Assembly (NCBI GenBank): GCA_035649495.1
Contig: DASRJL010000020.1
Span: forward strand, 1-64,000
Direction of reading: 5' to 3'
Source: SG8-41 sp035649495
GTDB taxonomy: Bacteria > Pseudomonadota > Gammaproteobacteria > Burkholderiales > SG8-41
DNA length: 64,000 bases
Positions 1 through 8,108 of this stretch are shown here, one piece after another; positions within the stretch are counted from its first letter, which is position 1, and every line of letters begins with the position of its first letter. The notes under the pieces were generated by a model. That model searched no databases. It had not been told where the DNA came from and was given only the letters and a program-made list of their open reading frames with translations. The translations under genes and the position numbers were made by a program.

Positions 1-869
1 TGCTCCGCCAGCGCTTGCACGACATCCTTGCCGCTGCGCTCCTTGTCGCGGCTTTCCGGCGTTTCCTTTCCCAGCGGCGTGTCCGCCACGAAGCGATAGA
101 TCTCCGCCGCGCCCTGAAAGACTTTGGGCGTGATGCCGGCCGAGCCGAGGGTCTTGGAGATCTCGAGCATCTCCGGCACCCAGCGGTAAGCCTTCGGCGG
201 CATCTTCGGATACTGGTCGAGCATGCGGTCGAGCAGATCGGCGCGGGACTGCCGCAACTGCTTCTCCAGAAGCTCATCGACGCCCAGCCGCTGCGCCGCC
301 ATCAGTATCTCCAGCCACAATGCCTGGGTGCCCTTGTTCAACGCGCCATAGCACATCTTGAGGGCGCTCGCGTCCGCGATGCGCTCGCTGACGACATTCA
401 CGTTCAACTGCGGACCAGCGAGTTGCTCGAGGTCGGCAGCGCCTGGCCCGGACACGTACAGGTTGGTTTTCACCTTGCCGCGCGGCGGGCCCCCGATGAT
501 ACCGCCGTCGAGGAAACGGCCGCCCGCTTTTTCGATCAGGCCGGCGATCTCGTGGACCGTATCCGGCGCGATGGCATTGCAGTCGGCGATCAGAATGCGT
601 CGTCCGGTTGCGCGCAAAGCTTCCGCCGCTTCCCGCGCGAAATCGACCGCCGCGCCCGGGTTCATGACCGAGAGCACCACGTCGCATTCCGCAACCAGCC
701 GCTGGATCGTGCCCAGGTCGGTCAATCCCGCCTCGCGCGCAAGGGCGCGGCTCCTCTCGCTCCGCTTGTCGAGGGCGGTGCACACGGTGAATCCGCGCGC
801 CTTGATCTGCATCGCCACTGCCTGGCCCATGTCTCCGGGGGTCATCAGGCCGACTTTCTCGATTTTCAT
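1..869 (-). CDS. NAD(P)-binding oxidoreductase with DUF1932-type C-terminal domain (partial, 3' end beyond window)
   Basis: This is a 6-phosphogluconate / 3-hydroxyisobutyrate dehydrogenase-like protein. The start ATG is at 867-869 and the reading frame stays open to base 1, so the C-terminus is outside the window. The N-terminus (MKIEKVGLMTPGDMGQAVA) is a Rossmann strand-loop-helix in which the usual GxGxxG reads TPGDMG. A second half-Rossmann motif follows (SVMNPGAAVDFA, near residue 70), then GGIIGGPP near residue 125, typical of substrate contact in this superfamily. The C-terminal part (LKMCYGALNKGTQALW) matches the helical DUF1932 domain that replaces the usual 6PGDH C-terminus. Substrate unknown. 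It lies upstream of a Bug receptor, from which an inverted repeat separates it. Confidence 0.8.
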   Translation of the reverse strand, partial: MKIEKVGLMTPGDMGQAVAMQIKARGFTVCTALDKRSERSRALAREAGLTDLGTIQRLVAECDVVLSVMNPGAAVDFAREAAEALRATGRRILIADCNAIAPDTVHEIAGLIEKAGGRFLDGGIIGGPPRGKVKTNLYVSGPGAADLEQLAGPQLNVNVVSERIADASALKMCYGALNKGTQALWLEILMAAQRLGVDELLEKQLRQSRADLLDRMLDQYPKMPPKAYRWVPEMLEISKTLGSAGITPKVFQGAAEIYRFVADTPLGKETPESRDKERSGKDVVQALAE

Positions 870-902
870 GTCTTGCTCCGCTCGCTCAAATTCAAGGACT
901 CG

Positions 903-1043
903 GCCACGGAAACACACGGACGTACACGGACGTTTAGTTGACCCGACCTGGACCCCCGCCTTCGCGAGGATGGCTTAGCCAGAGGTGTCCAAGGTTCTGC
1001 CGTAGGTCGAACACTTCCGTGTGTTTCCGTGTGATTCCGTGGC
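903..1043. repeat. CACGGA inverted-repeat element, copy 1
   Basis: The left arm at 903-932 is built of about 10-bp units containing ACACGGA. The right arm at 1013-1043 reads TTCCGTGTG, TTTCCGTGTG, ATTCCGTGG and is its inverse complement. The roughly 80-bp centre carries a second small palindrome (CCCCCGCCTTCGCGAGG, about 953-969). The arms could pair over about 28 bp. Further copies are at 11241-11427 and 21641-21789. It fills the gap between two minus-strand genes and nothing coding is visible in it. Confidence 0.85.
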
Positions 1044-1055
1044 TAAATAGCTCGA

Positions 1056-2030
1056 CTACTCCGGTGTAAGCACGCCGGCCTTGATCAATCCCCGGACGCG
1101 GTTGACCTGCGTCATCACGTACTTCGTGGCGTCCTCCGGCGACCCGCCGACGATGTCCATGCCGAGATCGCCGAGGCGCTTGCGCACCTCCGGCTGCGCG
1201 AGCGCGTCGTTCACGCCGGCGTTCAGCTTCTGCACGATCGCCGCCGGCGTGCGTGCCGGCGCCGCCATGCCGTAGAAATTGGGCGCTTCCGCGTTGCGGA
1301 TCCCGGCTTCGGCGAGCGTCGGAACATCGGGGATCGCGGGCAGGCGCTTCGGTCCCGCCACACCGATCGCGCGCACGCGGCCCGAACGGAGCTGCGACTC
1401 GGCCGTCGCGACCGAGGTGAGGATGCCGGCGACCTGGCCGCTGACGATGTCGATCATCGCCATCGCTCCTCCTTTGTACGGCACGTGGGTCAGCTTGACA
1501 CCGGTGGCAGCGGTGAAGATCCCCATGCTGACGTGCGGTGTGCTGTTGACGCCGGACGTGGCCCAGTTGACCTTGCCTGGGTTCGCCTTGACGTAGTCGA
1601 CGAATTCACCCGGAGTTTTCGCCGGGAACGACGGCGTGACGATGAGGACCATGGGGTTATCGGCCACGATGGCTACGTACGCGAAATCCTCGACGCGGTA
1701 GGCCGGCTTCTTCGACAGCAGCGTATTGCCGATGTTCGGTCCGCCGGTGGCGAGGAGCACCGTGTAGCCGTCCGGCGCGGCGCGCGCGACGATCTCGCCG
1801 CCGATCATGCCGCCCGCGCCGGGGCGGTTGTCGATGATGATCTGCTTTCCCCAGATTTCCGTGAGACGCTGGGCGACTGTGCGCGCGATGAGGTCGTTCG
1901 ATGCGCCGGGCGTGAAGCCAACGATCCAGCGGATAGGCTTCGACGGAAACCCGGCTGCCGGATCCGGTTTCTCGGCCGCGATGCACGCGGTCGCACAGCA
2001 CAACGACAATACGAGCGATGCGGCCTTCAT
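1056..2030 (-). CDS. Bug/TctC-family periplasmic tricarboxylate-transporter receptor
   Basis: The product is a 324-residue periplasmic solute receptor of the tripartite tricarboxylate transporter (TTT) type, which binds a small carboxylate. A signal peptide (MKAASLVLSLCCATACIAA) is followed by the first beta strand (PIRWIVGFTPGASNDLIAR) and the ligand loops NRPGAGG and AAPDGYTVL that mark the family. I chose the ATG at 2030 because GGAG lies six bases upstream; a GTG at 2042 would overlap the ribosome-binding site. The next gene upstream on the strand is an FMN hydroxy-acid dehydrogenase, so the ligand may be a 2-hydroxy acid (inference). No TctA or TctB genes are nearby. Confidence 0.9.
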   Translation of the reverse strand: MKAASLVLSLCCATACIAAEKPDPAAGFPSKPIRWIVGFTPGASNDLIARTVAQRLTEIWGKQIIIDNRPGAGGMIGGEIVARAAPDGYTVLLATGGPNIGNTLLSKKPAYRVEDFAYVAIVADNPMVLIVTPSFPAKTPGEFVDYVKANPGKVNWATSGVNSTPHVSMGIFTAATGVKLTHVPYKGGAMAMIDIVSGQVAGILTSVATAESQLRSGRVRAIGVAGPKRLPAIPDVPTLAEAGIRNAEAPNFYGMAAPARTPAAIVQKLNAGVNDALAQPEVRKRLGDLGMDIVGGSPEDATKYVMTQVNRVRGLIKAGVLTPE

Positions 2031-2081
2031 CAGCGTCTCCACCCTCCTACCCGAATCGGCGCGCCGAAGCGCGCCTGCCGG

Positions 2082-3311
2082 CTACGCCCGCAGCCGAAGC
2101 ACCGGATGCTCTTCGGCGGTTTCCTGCGATTCCGGGTTCAGCCATTGCTGCTGGAAGGCGACGTGCTGCGGCCCGATCTCGGACACTTTGTTGCACGAGA
2201 TATTCGCCATGCCGCGGCTGATCTCGCCGCGATAAATATCCAGCGCGCGCTTCGCGCCTGCATAGCCAGCGGCGGCCGTGCCGTACAGCGTGCTGCGCCC
2301 GATCAGCACCATCTTCGCGCCCAGCGCCAGCGCCTTCACGACGTCGCTGCCGCGGCGCACACCGCTGTCGAAGATGACGGTGGTGCGATGGCCTACCGCC
2401 TTGACGATCTCCGGCAGCACCTCGATCGACGCGGGGGCCATGTCGCAGTTGCGTCCGCCGTGGTTCGACACGATGATGCCGTCGGCGCCGTGCTCCACGG
2501 ACTTGGATGCGTCATCCGGATGCAGCAGCCCCTTCACGACCAGCTTGCCCGGCCAGATGTCGCGCAGCGCCTTCAGATCGTCCCAGTTGAGCGAATCGCT
2601 GCGCGTCTCCTTGGTGCCGCCGTAGCCGGTGGTGATCTTGCCCTTCAGCTCATCGGGAAAGTTCACGCGCGAAGGCATGCCGCCGTTGGCGATATAGCGC
2701 CCCAGCACGCCGAGCATCCAGCGCGGGTGCATAAGCACGTCGGTGGTGTTCCTGCTGTTGTACTTGAAGGGGACGGAGAAGCCGTTCCTCCGGTTGTACT
2801 CGCGGTTGCCGGCGACCGCGCCGTCCACGGTCACGAGCAGCGCTTCGAAACCCGCGGCCGAGGCGCGGCGCACCAGCTGGTGCGACAGCTTGCGGTCGGC
2901 CCACATGTAGAGCTGCATCCACAGAGTGCCGCCGACTTCGCCGGAGATCTTCTCCATGCTGGTGATGGAGCCGGTGGCGAGCGAAAACGGAATGCCGGCG
3001 GCCTTGGCGGCGCGCGCGAGCTCCAGCTCGCCCTGGTACCACATCATGCCGGCGGCGCCGGTGGGCGCGATGCCGATCGGCATCTTGTGCTCCTTGCCGT
3101 AAACCGTGGTGTCGAGCTTGCGGCCGGAGACGTCCACCAGCATGCGCGGCCGCAGCTTGATGCGCTCGAACGCCTCGCGGTTGTTGCGCAGCGCCACTTC
3201 ATCTTCGGTGCCGCGGTCCACGAACTCGAAGAGCCACTTGGGCAGGCGCCGTTTGGCCATGTCCCGCAGGTCGAATATGTTCTGGGCGTCTTCCACTCTC
3301 GGGAAAATCAT
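2082..3311 (-). CDS. FMN-dependent alpha-hydroxy-acid dehydrogenase (LldD / mandelate dehydrogenase family)
   Basis: The predicted role is oxidation of an L-2-hydroxy acid such as lactate or mandelate to the 2-oxo acid, using FMN. The protein has 409 residues, slightly longer than the usual 350-400. The catalytic His block SNHGGR is near residue 284, followed by the FMN-phosphate loops FDSGVRRGSDVVKALALGA and MVLIGR. The N-terminus starts with RVEDAQNIFDLRDMAKRRLP and an FEFVDRGTEDE segment typical of the family. The ATG at 3311 has AAAGGTGA just upstream; a more distal in-frame ATG at 3380 would run into the preceding aldolase gene. It is downstream of an HpaI-type aldolase with a 49-bp gap, so they are probably co-transcribed. 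Confidence 0.92.
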   Translation of the reverse strand: MIFPRVEDAQNIFDLRDMAKRRLPKWLFEFVDRGTEDEVALRNNREAFERIKLRPRMLVDVSGRKLDTTVYGKEHKMPIGIAPTGAAGMMWYQGELELARAAKAAGIPFSLATGSITSMEKISGEVGGTLWMQLYMWADRKLSHQLVRRASAAGFEALLVTVDGAVAGNREYNRRNGFSVPFKYNSRNTTDVLMHPRWMLGVLGRYIANGGMPSRVNFPDELKGKITTGYGGTKETRSDSLNWDDLKALRDIWPGKLVVKGLLHPDDASKSVEHGADGIIVSNHGGRNCDMAPASIEVLPEIVKAVGHRTTVIFDSGVRRGSDVVKALALGAKMVLIGRSTLYGTAAAGYAGAKRALDIYRGEISRGMANISCNKVSEIGPQHVAFQQQWLNPESQETAEEHPVLRLRA

Positions 3312-3360
3312 AACGTTCACCTTTTTGCGTTTGATCCTGAAATGCCAGTGTATGACGTAT

Positions 3361-4170
3361 TCACGGCGTGCGCACGCCAATCGATTTGAGCCGGGCGTGC
3401 GCCCGGGCGGCGCGGGCCTTGAGGCCCTCCTGGTAGGTGCTGGTATCGGTGCCGGGCAGATTCAGCACCTTGCAGCCAAGCTTCCAGTAATCCTCGATCT
3501 GCGCTTCCGTCTCCGCGGAGCCCCGCGCGAGCTTGCCGTGCTTCTTGCAGGCATTGACGATCTGCAGCATGGCCTCCTTGAACCGCGGGTGGTCGAGCTG
3601 AAGATGGATGCCAAGCGCGCCGCTCAGGTCCGAATGCCCGTACGCGATCATGTCTATACCCTCGACCGCGGCGATCGCTTCGACGTTCTTCAGGCCCTCG
3701 AGCGACTCGATCGACGGGCAGATGATGGTGTTCTCGTTCGCCCAAGGGGCGTACTCGGTCTGGTACCGGGCGCCATACCCCTTGTAGCCGGTATGGGGCC
3801 CCATCCCGGACATACCCCGGTTTCCGAGCGGCGGGTACTTCGCTTCCTTCACGATTTCGCGCGCCTCCTCGGCATTCTCCACGCCCGAGATCTGTATACC
3901 CATGATGCCCTGGTCAAGGATGAGGGGAATGTAATGAACGAACGCCTTGTGAATGCGCACGATCGGGGAGATCTCCGTGGCCGCGAACCACGCGGCGAGA
4001 TCGGCGATCGTCTCGATGCCGAACGCGCCGTGCTCCATGTCGATCATGCAGTAGTCGAAGCCGGAGGATTCGATGATCCGCGGAACACCGCGGCACGCGA
4101 ACTCCTTCAACCCGGTTCCGAGCGCGGCCCGCCCTTCGCGCACGGCCTTGCGTATGCTGTTTTCCTTCAC
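3361..4170 (-). CDS. HpcH/HpaI-family aldolase
   Basis: A 269-residue class II (metal-dependent) pyruvate-type aldolase of the HpaI/GarL family, cleaving 4-hydroxy-2-oxo acids. The family fingerprint FDYCMIDMEHGAFGIET is at residues 38-54; the EH pair lies near the active site. Later, QISGVENAEEA carries the expected metal-ligand Glu region, and GHSDLSGALG lies in the C-terminal half. The protein has full length for the family (about 250-270). It opens a probable minus-strand unit with the FMN dehydrogenase and Bug receptor downstream. The true substrate cannot be read from the sequence. Confidence 0.88.
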   Translation of the reverse strand: MKENSIRKAVREGRAALGTGLKEFACRGVPRIIESSGFDYCMIDMEHGAFGIETIADLAAWFAATEISPIVRIHKAFVHYIPLILDQGIMGIQISGVENAEEAREIVKEAKYPPLGNRGMSGMGPHTGYKGYGARYQTEYAPWANENTIICPSIESLEGLKNVEAIAAVEGIDMIAYGHSDLSGALGIHLQLDHPRFKEAMLQIVNACKKHGKLARGSAETEAQIEDYWKLGCKVLNLPGTDTSTYQEGLKARAARAHARLKSIGVRTP

Positions 4171-4201
4171 GTGTCACCTCCAGTCAGGATTGGATAGCCG
4201 C

Positions 4202-4693
4202 TCAGAGGACCAGCTGCCAGAAACCTACGTCTACCCATCGGTCGAATTTTCGGCCCGTTTCCGGAAAATGCCCGACCTTCCGGAAGCCGCACTTCTCGTG
4301 AAATGCCACGCTGCCGGGATTGGGTAGCGCGATACAGCCCACTACCGCGTGCACCGCGCGCCGGCGTAATTCCTCCAGCAACGCCATGTAGAGAGAATAG
4401 CCGACGCCCGAACCGGTTGCGCCGCTTTTCACGTAGATCGTGCTCTCGACCGTGTTGTCATACGCTGCGCGCGACCGCCAGCGGGTAGCGTAGGCGTACG
4501 CGACAACGCTTCGGTCCACCTCGGCCACCAGCCACGGATACTCGGCGGAAACCGCCCTGATGCGTCCGCCCATATCCGGCGGGGCTACGGGATCCTGCTC
4601 GAACGTGATGATCGTGTCCCGCACGTACGGATTGTAGATATCGCAGATCGCCTGCGCGTCGCCGGGGTAAGCCTTGCGGAGGGCCGTGTTCAC
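4202..4693 (-). CDS. GNAT N-acetyltransferase (phosphinothricin acetyltransferase-like)
   Basis: A 163-residue Gcn5-related acetyltransferase that transfers acetyl from acetyl-CoA to an amine. The start of the fold (LRKAYPGDAQAICDIYNPYV) and ITFEQDP are characteristic of the Pat/Bar subgroup. The acetyl-CoA loop reads GATGSGVGYSLYMALLEE, and the C-terminal NPGSVAFHEKCGFRKVG is motif B. I chose the GTG at 4693 because it overlaps the stop of the upstream peptidase gene as GTGA, a classic translationally coupled junction. A longer frame upstream is the shadow of that peptidase gene. Substrate unknown. Confidence 0.88.
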   Translation of the reverse strand: MNTALRKAYPGDAQAICDIYNPYVRDTIITFEQDPVAPPDMGGRIRAVSAEYPWLVAEVDRSVVAYAYATRWRSRAAYDNTVESTIYVKSGATGSGVGYSLYMALLEELRRRAVHAVVGCIALPNPGSVAFHEKCGFRKVGHFPETGRKFDRWVDVGFWQLVL

Positions 4694-5241
4694 GCTGCGC
4701 CATCGTACGGCCGGTGGCACCAGTGCCACGGCTCGTAGACGTAGCCGTGCGGGTTGTCGCGCGGGAAGGACAGCACGAAACCGAAACGACCGGCGTTGGC
4801 CGACAACCATCGAAACGCCGGTGTGTCCTCGAAATCCTCCTCCAGGGGCTGGGCGCCCGGCGTTCCGAGGTCCACCGCGCGCCCGGTATGGTGCTCGCTG
4901 TAACCGGGCGGTGCGCTCGCGGAAAAGATGGCATCGAGCGTCAGCCCGCGCGCGAGTTTCTCGCGCACGATTTCCGCCTGCCGCTCCACGCTGCGGAACG
5001 CGGAAATGATTTTCAGCGCCACGCCGTCGGCCTCGGCAGCGGCGCGCAGGGCCCGCCAGGCGACTGCGGCGGACGGCACGAGCAGGTATTCCCTGCCGTT
5101 CTCCCCCACTTCGACCAGTTCCAGCTCTCGCGCTTCTTCCTGCACCGGCAGCGCCCGCCCCGCGCAGAGCGCCTGCGGTATTCCCAGCTCGTCCAGGATG
5201 CACTGCACCCGGACAAGATACTCAGCAGTGGGCGGATTCAC
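4690..5241 (-). CDS. M15-family (LdcB/VanY-type) D-Ala-D-Ala carboxypeptidase domain protein
   Basis: A 183-residue zinc peptidase domain. Visible ligands and catalytic motifs are SAFRSVERQ, SEHHTGRAVDLG (His and Asp of the HxxxxxxD zinc site) and EPWHW (catalytic Glu, last His ligand). No signal peptide or lipobox is seen at the N-terminus (MNPPTAEYLVRVQCILDELG), unlike most LdcB/VanY enzymes. So either the protein acts in the cytoplasm, for example on recycled peptides, or the true export signal is missing. The start is a GTG at 5241 lying at the edge of a 7-bp repeat array (5244-5262), so the array may have displaced an original start. It overlaps the downstream GNAT gene by four bases. 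Confidence 0.85.
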   Translation of the reverse strand: MNPPTAEYLVRVQCILDELGIPQALCAGRALPVQEEARELELVEVGENGREYLLVPSAAVAWRALRAAAEADGVALKIISAFRSVERQAEIVREKLARGLTLDAIFSASAPPGYSEHHTGRAVDLGTPGAQPLEEDFEDTPAFRWLSANAGRFGFVLSFPRDNPHGYVYEPWHWCHRPYDGAA

Positions 5242-5243
5242 CG

Positions 5244-5262
5244 ATCACTCATCACTCATCAC
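5244..5262. repeat. 7-bp tandem array (ATCACTC unit)
   Basis: There are two and a half copies of ATCACTC between the cinA-type gene and the M15 peptidase gene. The array directly abuts the GTG start of the peptidase gene, and the TGA-bearing strand faces the end of the cinA-type gene. Confidence 0.75.
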
Positions 5263-5756
5263 CGCGTCCGAGCGAGAAGCGCGAGGACGCCCTTCAGCGC
5301 ATGCTCTACCGTTCGCCGCCGGACGCCTTCACGATCACCGGGAAACAACTGCGTCTCAGCGCGCGGCGCAACGTCCGTGGCGGCCCAGGCGATGCACACG
5401 GTGCCTACCGGTTTCTCCGGGGTGCCGCCCGCCGGACCGGCGACGCCGCTCACCGCCACGGCCACCTGAGCGTGACTGCGGGCGAGCGCGCCGGTCACCA
5501 TTTCCAGCACGACCTCTTCGGATACTGCGCCGTGGCGCTCCAGGGTCGCTTCTCCCACGCCCAGCATTTCGCGCTTGGAGATATAGGTGTAGGTGACGAA
5601 GCCTCGCTCGAACCACTCCGAGCTGCCCGGAATCATCGTGACCGCCTCGGCGATCCAGCCGCCGGTGCACGATTCCGCCGTGGCGAGCATCAGCCCGCGG
5701 CGCTTAAGTGCTTTTCCCACATTCGCTGCCAACTCGTACAGCACGGCATCAGGCAT
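5259..5756 (-). CDS. pncC: CinA C-terminal-type nicotinamide-nucleotide amidohydrolase (PncC)
   Basis: A 165-residue stand-alone CinA C-terminal domain that deamidates NMN to nicotinate mononucleotide in pyridine nucleotide recycling. The signature LATAESCTGGWIAE contains the catalytic Ser. TMIPGSSEWFERGFVTYTY and AVSGVAGPAGGTPEKPVGTV are the other conserved blocks. The ATG at 5756 has GGAG about ten bases upstream; a longer frame to 5837 would translate the 7-bp repeat array and is rejected. It lies directly after pgpA, as in many betaproteobacteria. Confidence 0.93.
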   Translation of the reverse strand: MPDAVLYELAANVGKALKRRGLMLATAESCTGGWIAEAVTMIPGSSEWFERGFVTYTYISKREMLGVGEATLERHGAVSEEVVLEMVTGALARSHAQVAVAVSGVAGPAGGTPEKPVGTVCIAWAATDVAPRAETQLFPGDREGVRRRTVEHALKGVLALLARTR

Positions 5757-5776
5757 TCTCTGACTCCATACGGCGC

Positions 5777-5850
5777 GATTCGTGATTGGTGATTGGTCTC
5801 GACTGTAAGTATCGTCCGTCAGGGCACCAATCGCCAATCGCTAATCACGC
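5777..5850. repeat. Inverted 7-bp array hairpin (GTGATTG unit), empty form
   Basis: The left arm at 5777-5797 reads GATTC GTGATTG GTGATTG GT. The right arm at 5826-5850 reads ACCAATC GCCAATC GCTAATC ACGC. They are inverse complements separated by a 28-bp loop. The pgpA stop codon (TGA, complement of 5845-5847) is part of the right arm. The same unit sequence flanks a four-helix-bundle pseudogene at 61477-61939. Confidence 0.88.
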
Positions 5851-6351
5851 GGTTATCGTCCTGGCGATCGCCAGGACCAGCAGCGTATAGAACGCCGCGA
5901 CCAGATCGTCCAGCATGACCCCGAAGCCGTTCTTGAACGTGCGTTCGTAGTAGCGGATGGGCGGCGGCTTGAAGATATCAAAGACGCGGAATACGAGGAA
6001 CGCCGCGGCCTGCCAGAAGAGCAGCGGCGGGACGAAGAACAGCACCAGCAGGAACGCGACCACTTCGTCCCACACCATGCCGCCGTGGTCGGCAACGCCA
6101 AGGGACCGTCCCGTCACCTCGCACGCCCAGACACCCAGCGCGAAGAGCGCGGCCAGCAGCAGCAGGTACGCGAGCGGCGGGAGCGGTGCGATAAGCCAGT
6201 AAAGGGGCAGGGCGAGGAGCGTGCCGAACGTTCCCGGCGCCGCGGGCACAAGCCCCGCGCCGCCGCCGAACGCTATGAGCCGCGCGGGATGGCGCAATAT
6301 GAAGCGCCACGACGGACGCCGGGTAAGGCCGCTGCTCGAAAGATCGATCAC
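5845..6351 (-). CDS. pgpA: Phosphatidylglycerophosphatase A
   Basis: This inner-membrane phosphatase converts phosphatidylglycerol phosphate to phosphatidylglycerol. The protein has 168 residues with several hydrophobic segments (TLLALPLYWLIAPLPPLAYLLLLAALFALG; VVAFLLVLFF). Conserved motifs are FGGGAGLVPAAPGTFGTL, DHGGMVWDEVV, FRVFDIFKPPPI and NGFGVMLDDLVAA, all diagnostic for PgpA. It sits between a small membrane protein gene and the cinA-type gene, the common betaproteobacterial thiL-pgpA-cinA order. The stop codon is inside a 7-bp repeat arm. Confidence 0.96.
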   Translation of the reverse strand: MIDLSSSGLTRRPSWRFILRHPARLIAFGGGAGLVPAAPGTFGTLLALPLYWLIAPLPPLAYLLLLAALFALGVWACEVTGRSLGVADHGGMVWDEVVAFLLVLFFVPPLLFWQAAAFLVFRVFDIFKPPPIRYYERTFKNGFGVMLDDLVAAFYTLLVLAIARTITA

Positions 6352-6393
6352 TCACCGGGAGGATACCGGCCTCCGGCCCGGTTGGGGAAGAGG

Positions 6394-6636
6394 TCAGCGC
6401 CGCGTTTCGGCAGCGGACAGCAGGCCGAACGCGACGGCTGCCGCCATGATGAACGCGGTGAAGGCGTGGAGGTCGAACCCTATCGCCAGCACCCACGCCG
6501 CACCGAACAGCGCGACGATGCCGATCGCCTCGGTAATCCGCTGCGCGATCGTGGTCCGCCGCGAGAGAACGACCGCGATCACGGCCACGATTGCGAATGC
6601 AATACGCCAGATCAATCCGCCTACGCTGAATTCCAT
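6394..6636 (-). CDS. Small membrane protein, unknown function
   Basis: An 80-residue protein with two or three hydrophobic segments (IWRIAFAIVAVIAVVL; IGIVALFGAAWVLAIGF; AFTAFIMAAAVAFGLL) and a short charged C-terminus (AETRR). The ATG at 6636 has AGGAGG spaced six bases upstream; an ATG at 6642 would overlap the ribosome-binding site. I do not recognise a family. It lies between thiL and pgpA on the same strand and may belong to that transcription unit. Confidence 0.7.
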   Translation of the reverse strand: MEFSVGGLIWRIAFAIVAVIAVVLSRRTTIAQRITEAIGIVALFGAAWVLAIGFDLHAFTAFIMAAAVAFGLLSAAETRR

Positions 6637-6797
6637 CGGCATCCTCCTTTCGGGTTCCCGCTCCCTGCACTTAGACCAGCCAGGAGACCCCGGAAGTTCA
6701 CGGGAAACGGCGGGAACAGCCGGGTCAACGCGGGCTGCGTGTCCTCGGCATCGTACAGCGTGGTCAGTCGCCCCGGCGATCACGCACAGGACAACGA

Positions 6798-7769
6798 TCA
6801 GGAAAAATGGTCAAAGCCTTTCCACTTCAAGCTCACTCTCCCGCCGGCCGCGTCGAGCACCGCCACCAGTGCAGCCCGCCGTCGCGGCTTGACGATGCCG
6901 CCGATGCGCTCGAGGCGCACGCCCAGCTTCCGCGACAGACGTGCCAGCGCCGCTCGCTGTCCGCGCCCCGCGGTGAAGCACAACTCGTAGTCGTCGCCGC
7001 CGGAAAGCAGCGCCGCGAACGCCGCCGGCCGCGGCAGGACCTTTCTCATCGGCTGCGAGCACGGTACACGGGCGAGCCACACCTCAGCCGCGACCCCGGA
7101 GCGCTCGCAGATATGCCCCAGGTCGGCGATGAGCCCGTCCGAAATATCGATCGCGCTGCGCGCGACGCCGCGCAACGCGGTTCCGAGCGTGACCCGCGGT
7201 GCCGGCGCGTCCAGCTTCGCGTCCAGCAGGGCGCGGTCGCCCCGCTCGAACTTCAGCTCGCCGCGCGCGGCCGCGAGCGCGAGCGCGGCATCGCCGAGCG
7301 TGCCCGACACCCAGACGTCGTCCCCGGCACGCGCGCGGTCCCGCCGCAGCGCTTTGCCCGCCGGCACTTCTCCCATGATCTGCACGGAGATCGCCAGCGG
7401 TCCGCGGGTAGTGTCGCCGCCGATCAGGTCCACGCGGTGACGGCGGGCGAGGCGCATGAAGCCGCGCGCGAACGCGGCGACCCAGCGCGCGTCGGCCCGC
7501 GGCAGCGCGAGCGCGAGCGTCGCCCAGCGCGGCGTCGCGCCCATCGCGGCCATGTCCGACAGATTGACCGCGAGGGCCTTGTGACCCAGCCGGCCCGGGT
7601 CGGCATCGGGAAAGAAGTGCCGCCCGGAAACCAGCATGTCGGCGGATATGGCCAGCTCCATGCCACGCCCCACGCGGACGAGCGCCGCATCGTCGCCGAC
7701 TCCGAGCACGGCGCCCCGCGCGCGATGCGTGAAGTAACGGCCGATCAGCTCGAATTCGGAGAGAGGCAT
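6798..7769 (-). CDS. thiL: Thiamine-monophosphate kinase
   Basis: This enzyme phosphorylates thiamine phosphate to the active cofactor thiamine diphosphate. It has 323 residues, the normal length. The N-terminus MPLSEFELIGRYF is family-typical, with GVGDDAALV (metal/ATP-binding Asp pair), the AVNLSDMAAMGATP box, LIGGDTTRGPLAISV and, in the C-terminal half, IDISDGLIADLGHI and LSGGDDYELCFTA. It lies in the riboflavin/nusB housekeeping run, separated from the upstream small membrane-protein gene by a 7-bp array. Confidence 0.96.
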   Translation of the reverse strand: MPLSEFELIGRYFTHRARGAVLGVGDDAALVRVGRGMELAISADMLVSGRHFFPDADPGRLGHKALAVNLSDMAAMGATPRWATLALALPRADARWVAAFARGFMRLARRHRVDLIGGDTTRGPLAISVQIMGEVPAGKALRRDRARAGDDVWVSGTLGDAALALAAARGELKFERGDRALLDAKLDAPAPRVTLGTALRGVARSAIDISDGLIADLGHICERSGVAAEVWLARVPCSQPMRKVLPRPAAFAALLSGGDDYELCFTAGRGQRAALARLSRKLGVRLERIGGIVKPRRRAALVAVLDAAGGRVSLKWKGFDHFS

Positions 7770-7782
7770 TTTACTAAAGTGG

Positions 7783-7811
7783 CCGGTGACCAGTGACCGG
7801 TGACCGGTGGC
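7783..7811. repeat. 7-bp tandem array (GTGACCG unit)
   Basis: CCG GTGACCA GTGACCG GTGACCG GTGGC, about four units, lies between thiL and the preceding small membrane-protein gene. No matching inverted arm is seen here. Confidence 0.8.
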
Positions 7812-7820
7812 AAAAACCGT

Positions 7821-8105
7821 TCAGTTACCAGCCGGCTTCTGCCCGCCGCCGCCTTCGCCCGCGGCCGCCGGGCCGGCGCGCAGCCGCTCCTGGTCCGCGA
7901 GCCATTTCTTCCTGAGCGCGTGGGGAAACCAGAAATCGACGGCGGCGAATACCAGAAAGAAGGTCACGAGCCACATCGCCTTCTCGCGCGACATCAATGA
8001 CGTGCCTTCTATGAGCACGTACAAACCGAGAAAGACGTTGATGACGCCGCCGAGATAGAAAAGAAAGATCCGCTTCTGCAGGTGCGCGGGCATCCCTGGA
8101 GTCAT
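7821..8105 (-). CDS. Small two-helix membrane protein, unknown function
   Basis: A 94-residue protein with two hydrophobic segments (IFLFYLGGVINVFLGLYVLIEG and WLVTFFLVFAAVDFWFP) and a charged, Gly/Ala-rich cytoplasmic-type tail. The start is uncertain: ATG at 8105 or at 8093, neither with a strong ribosome-binding site. It begins three bases after the nusB stop, so translation is probably coupled to nusB. Similar small membrane proteins between nusB and thiL occur in related bacteria, but I cannot name the family. Confidence 0.7.
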   Translation of the reverse strand: MTPGMPAHLQKRIFLFYLGGVINVFLGLYVLIEGTSLMSREKAMWLVTFFLVFAAVDFWFPHALRKKWLADQERLRAGPAAAGEGGGGQKPAGN

Positions 8106-8108
8106 AAA

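Noticed and set aside
1485..3389. A 634-residue open frame on the plus strand
   Set aside because: It lies antisense to a Bug receptor and an FMN dehydrogenase with clear motifs; its translation is Arg/His/Ala-rich without any fold signature, a normal artefact at this GC content.
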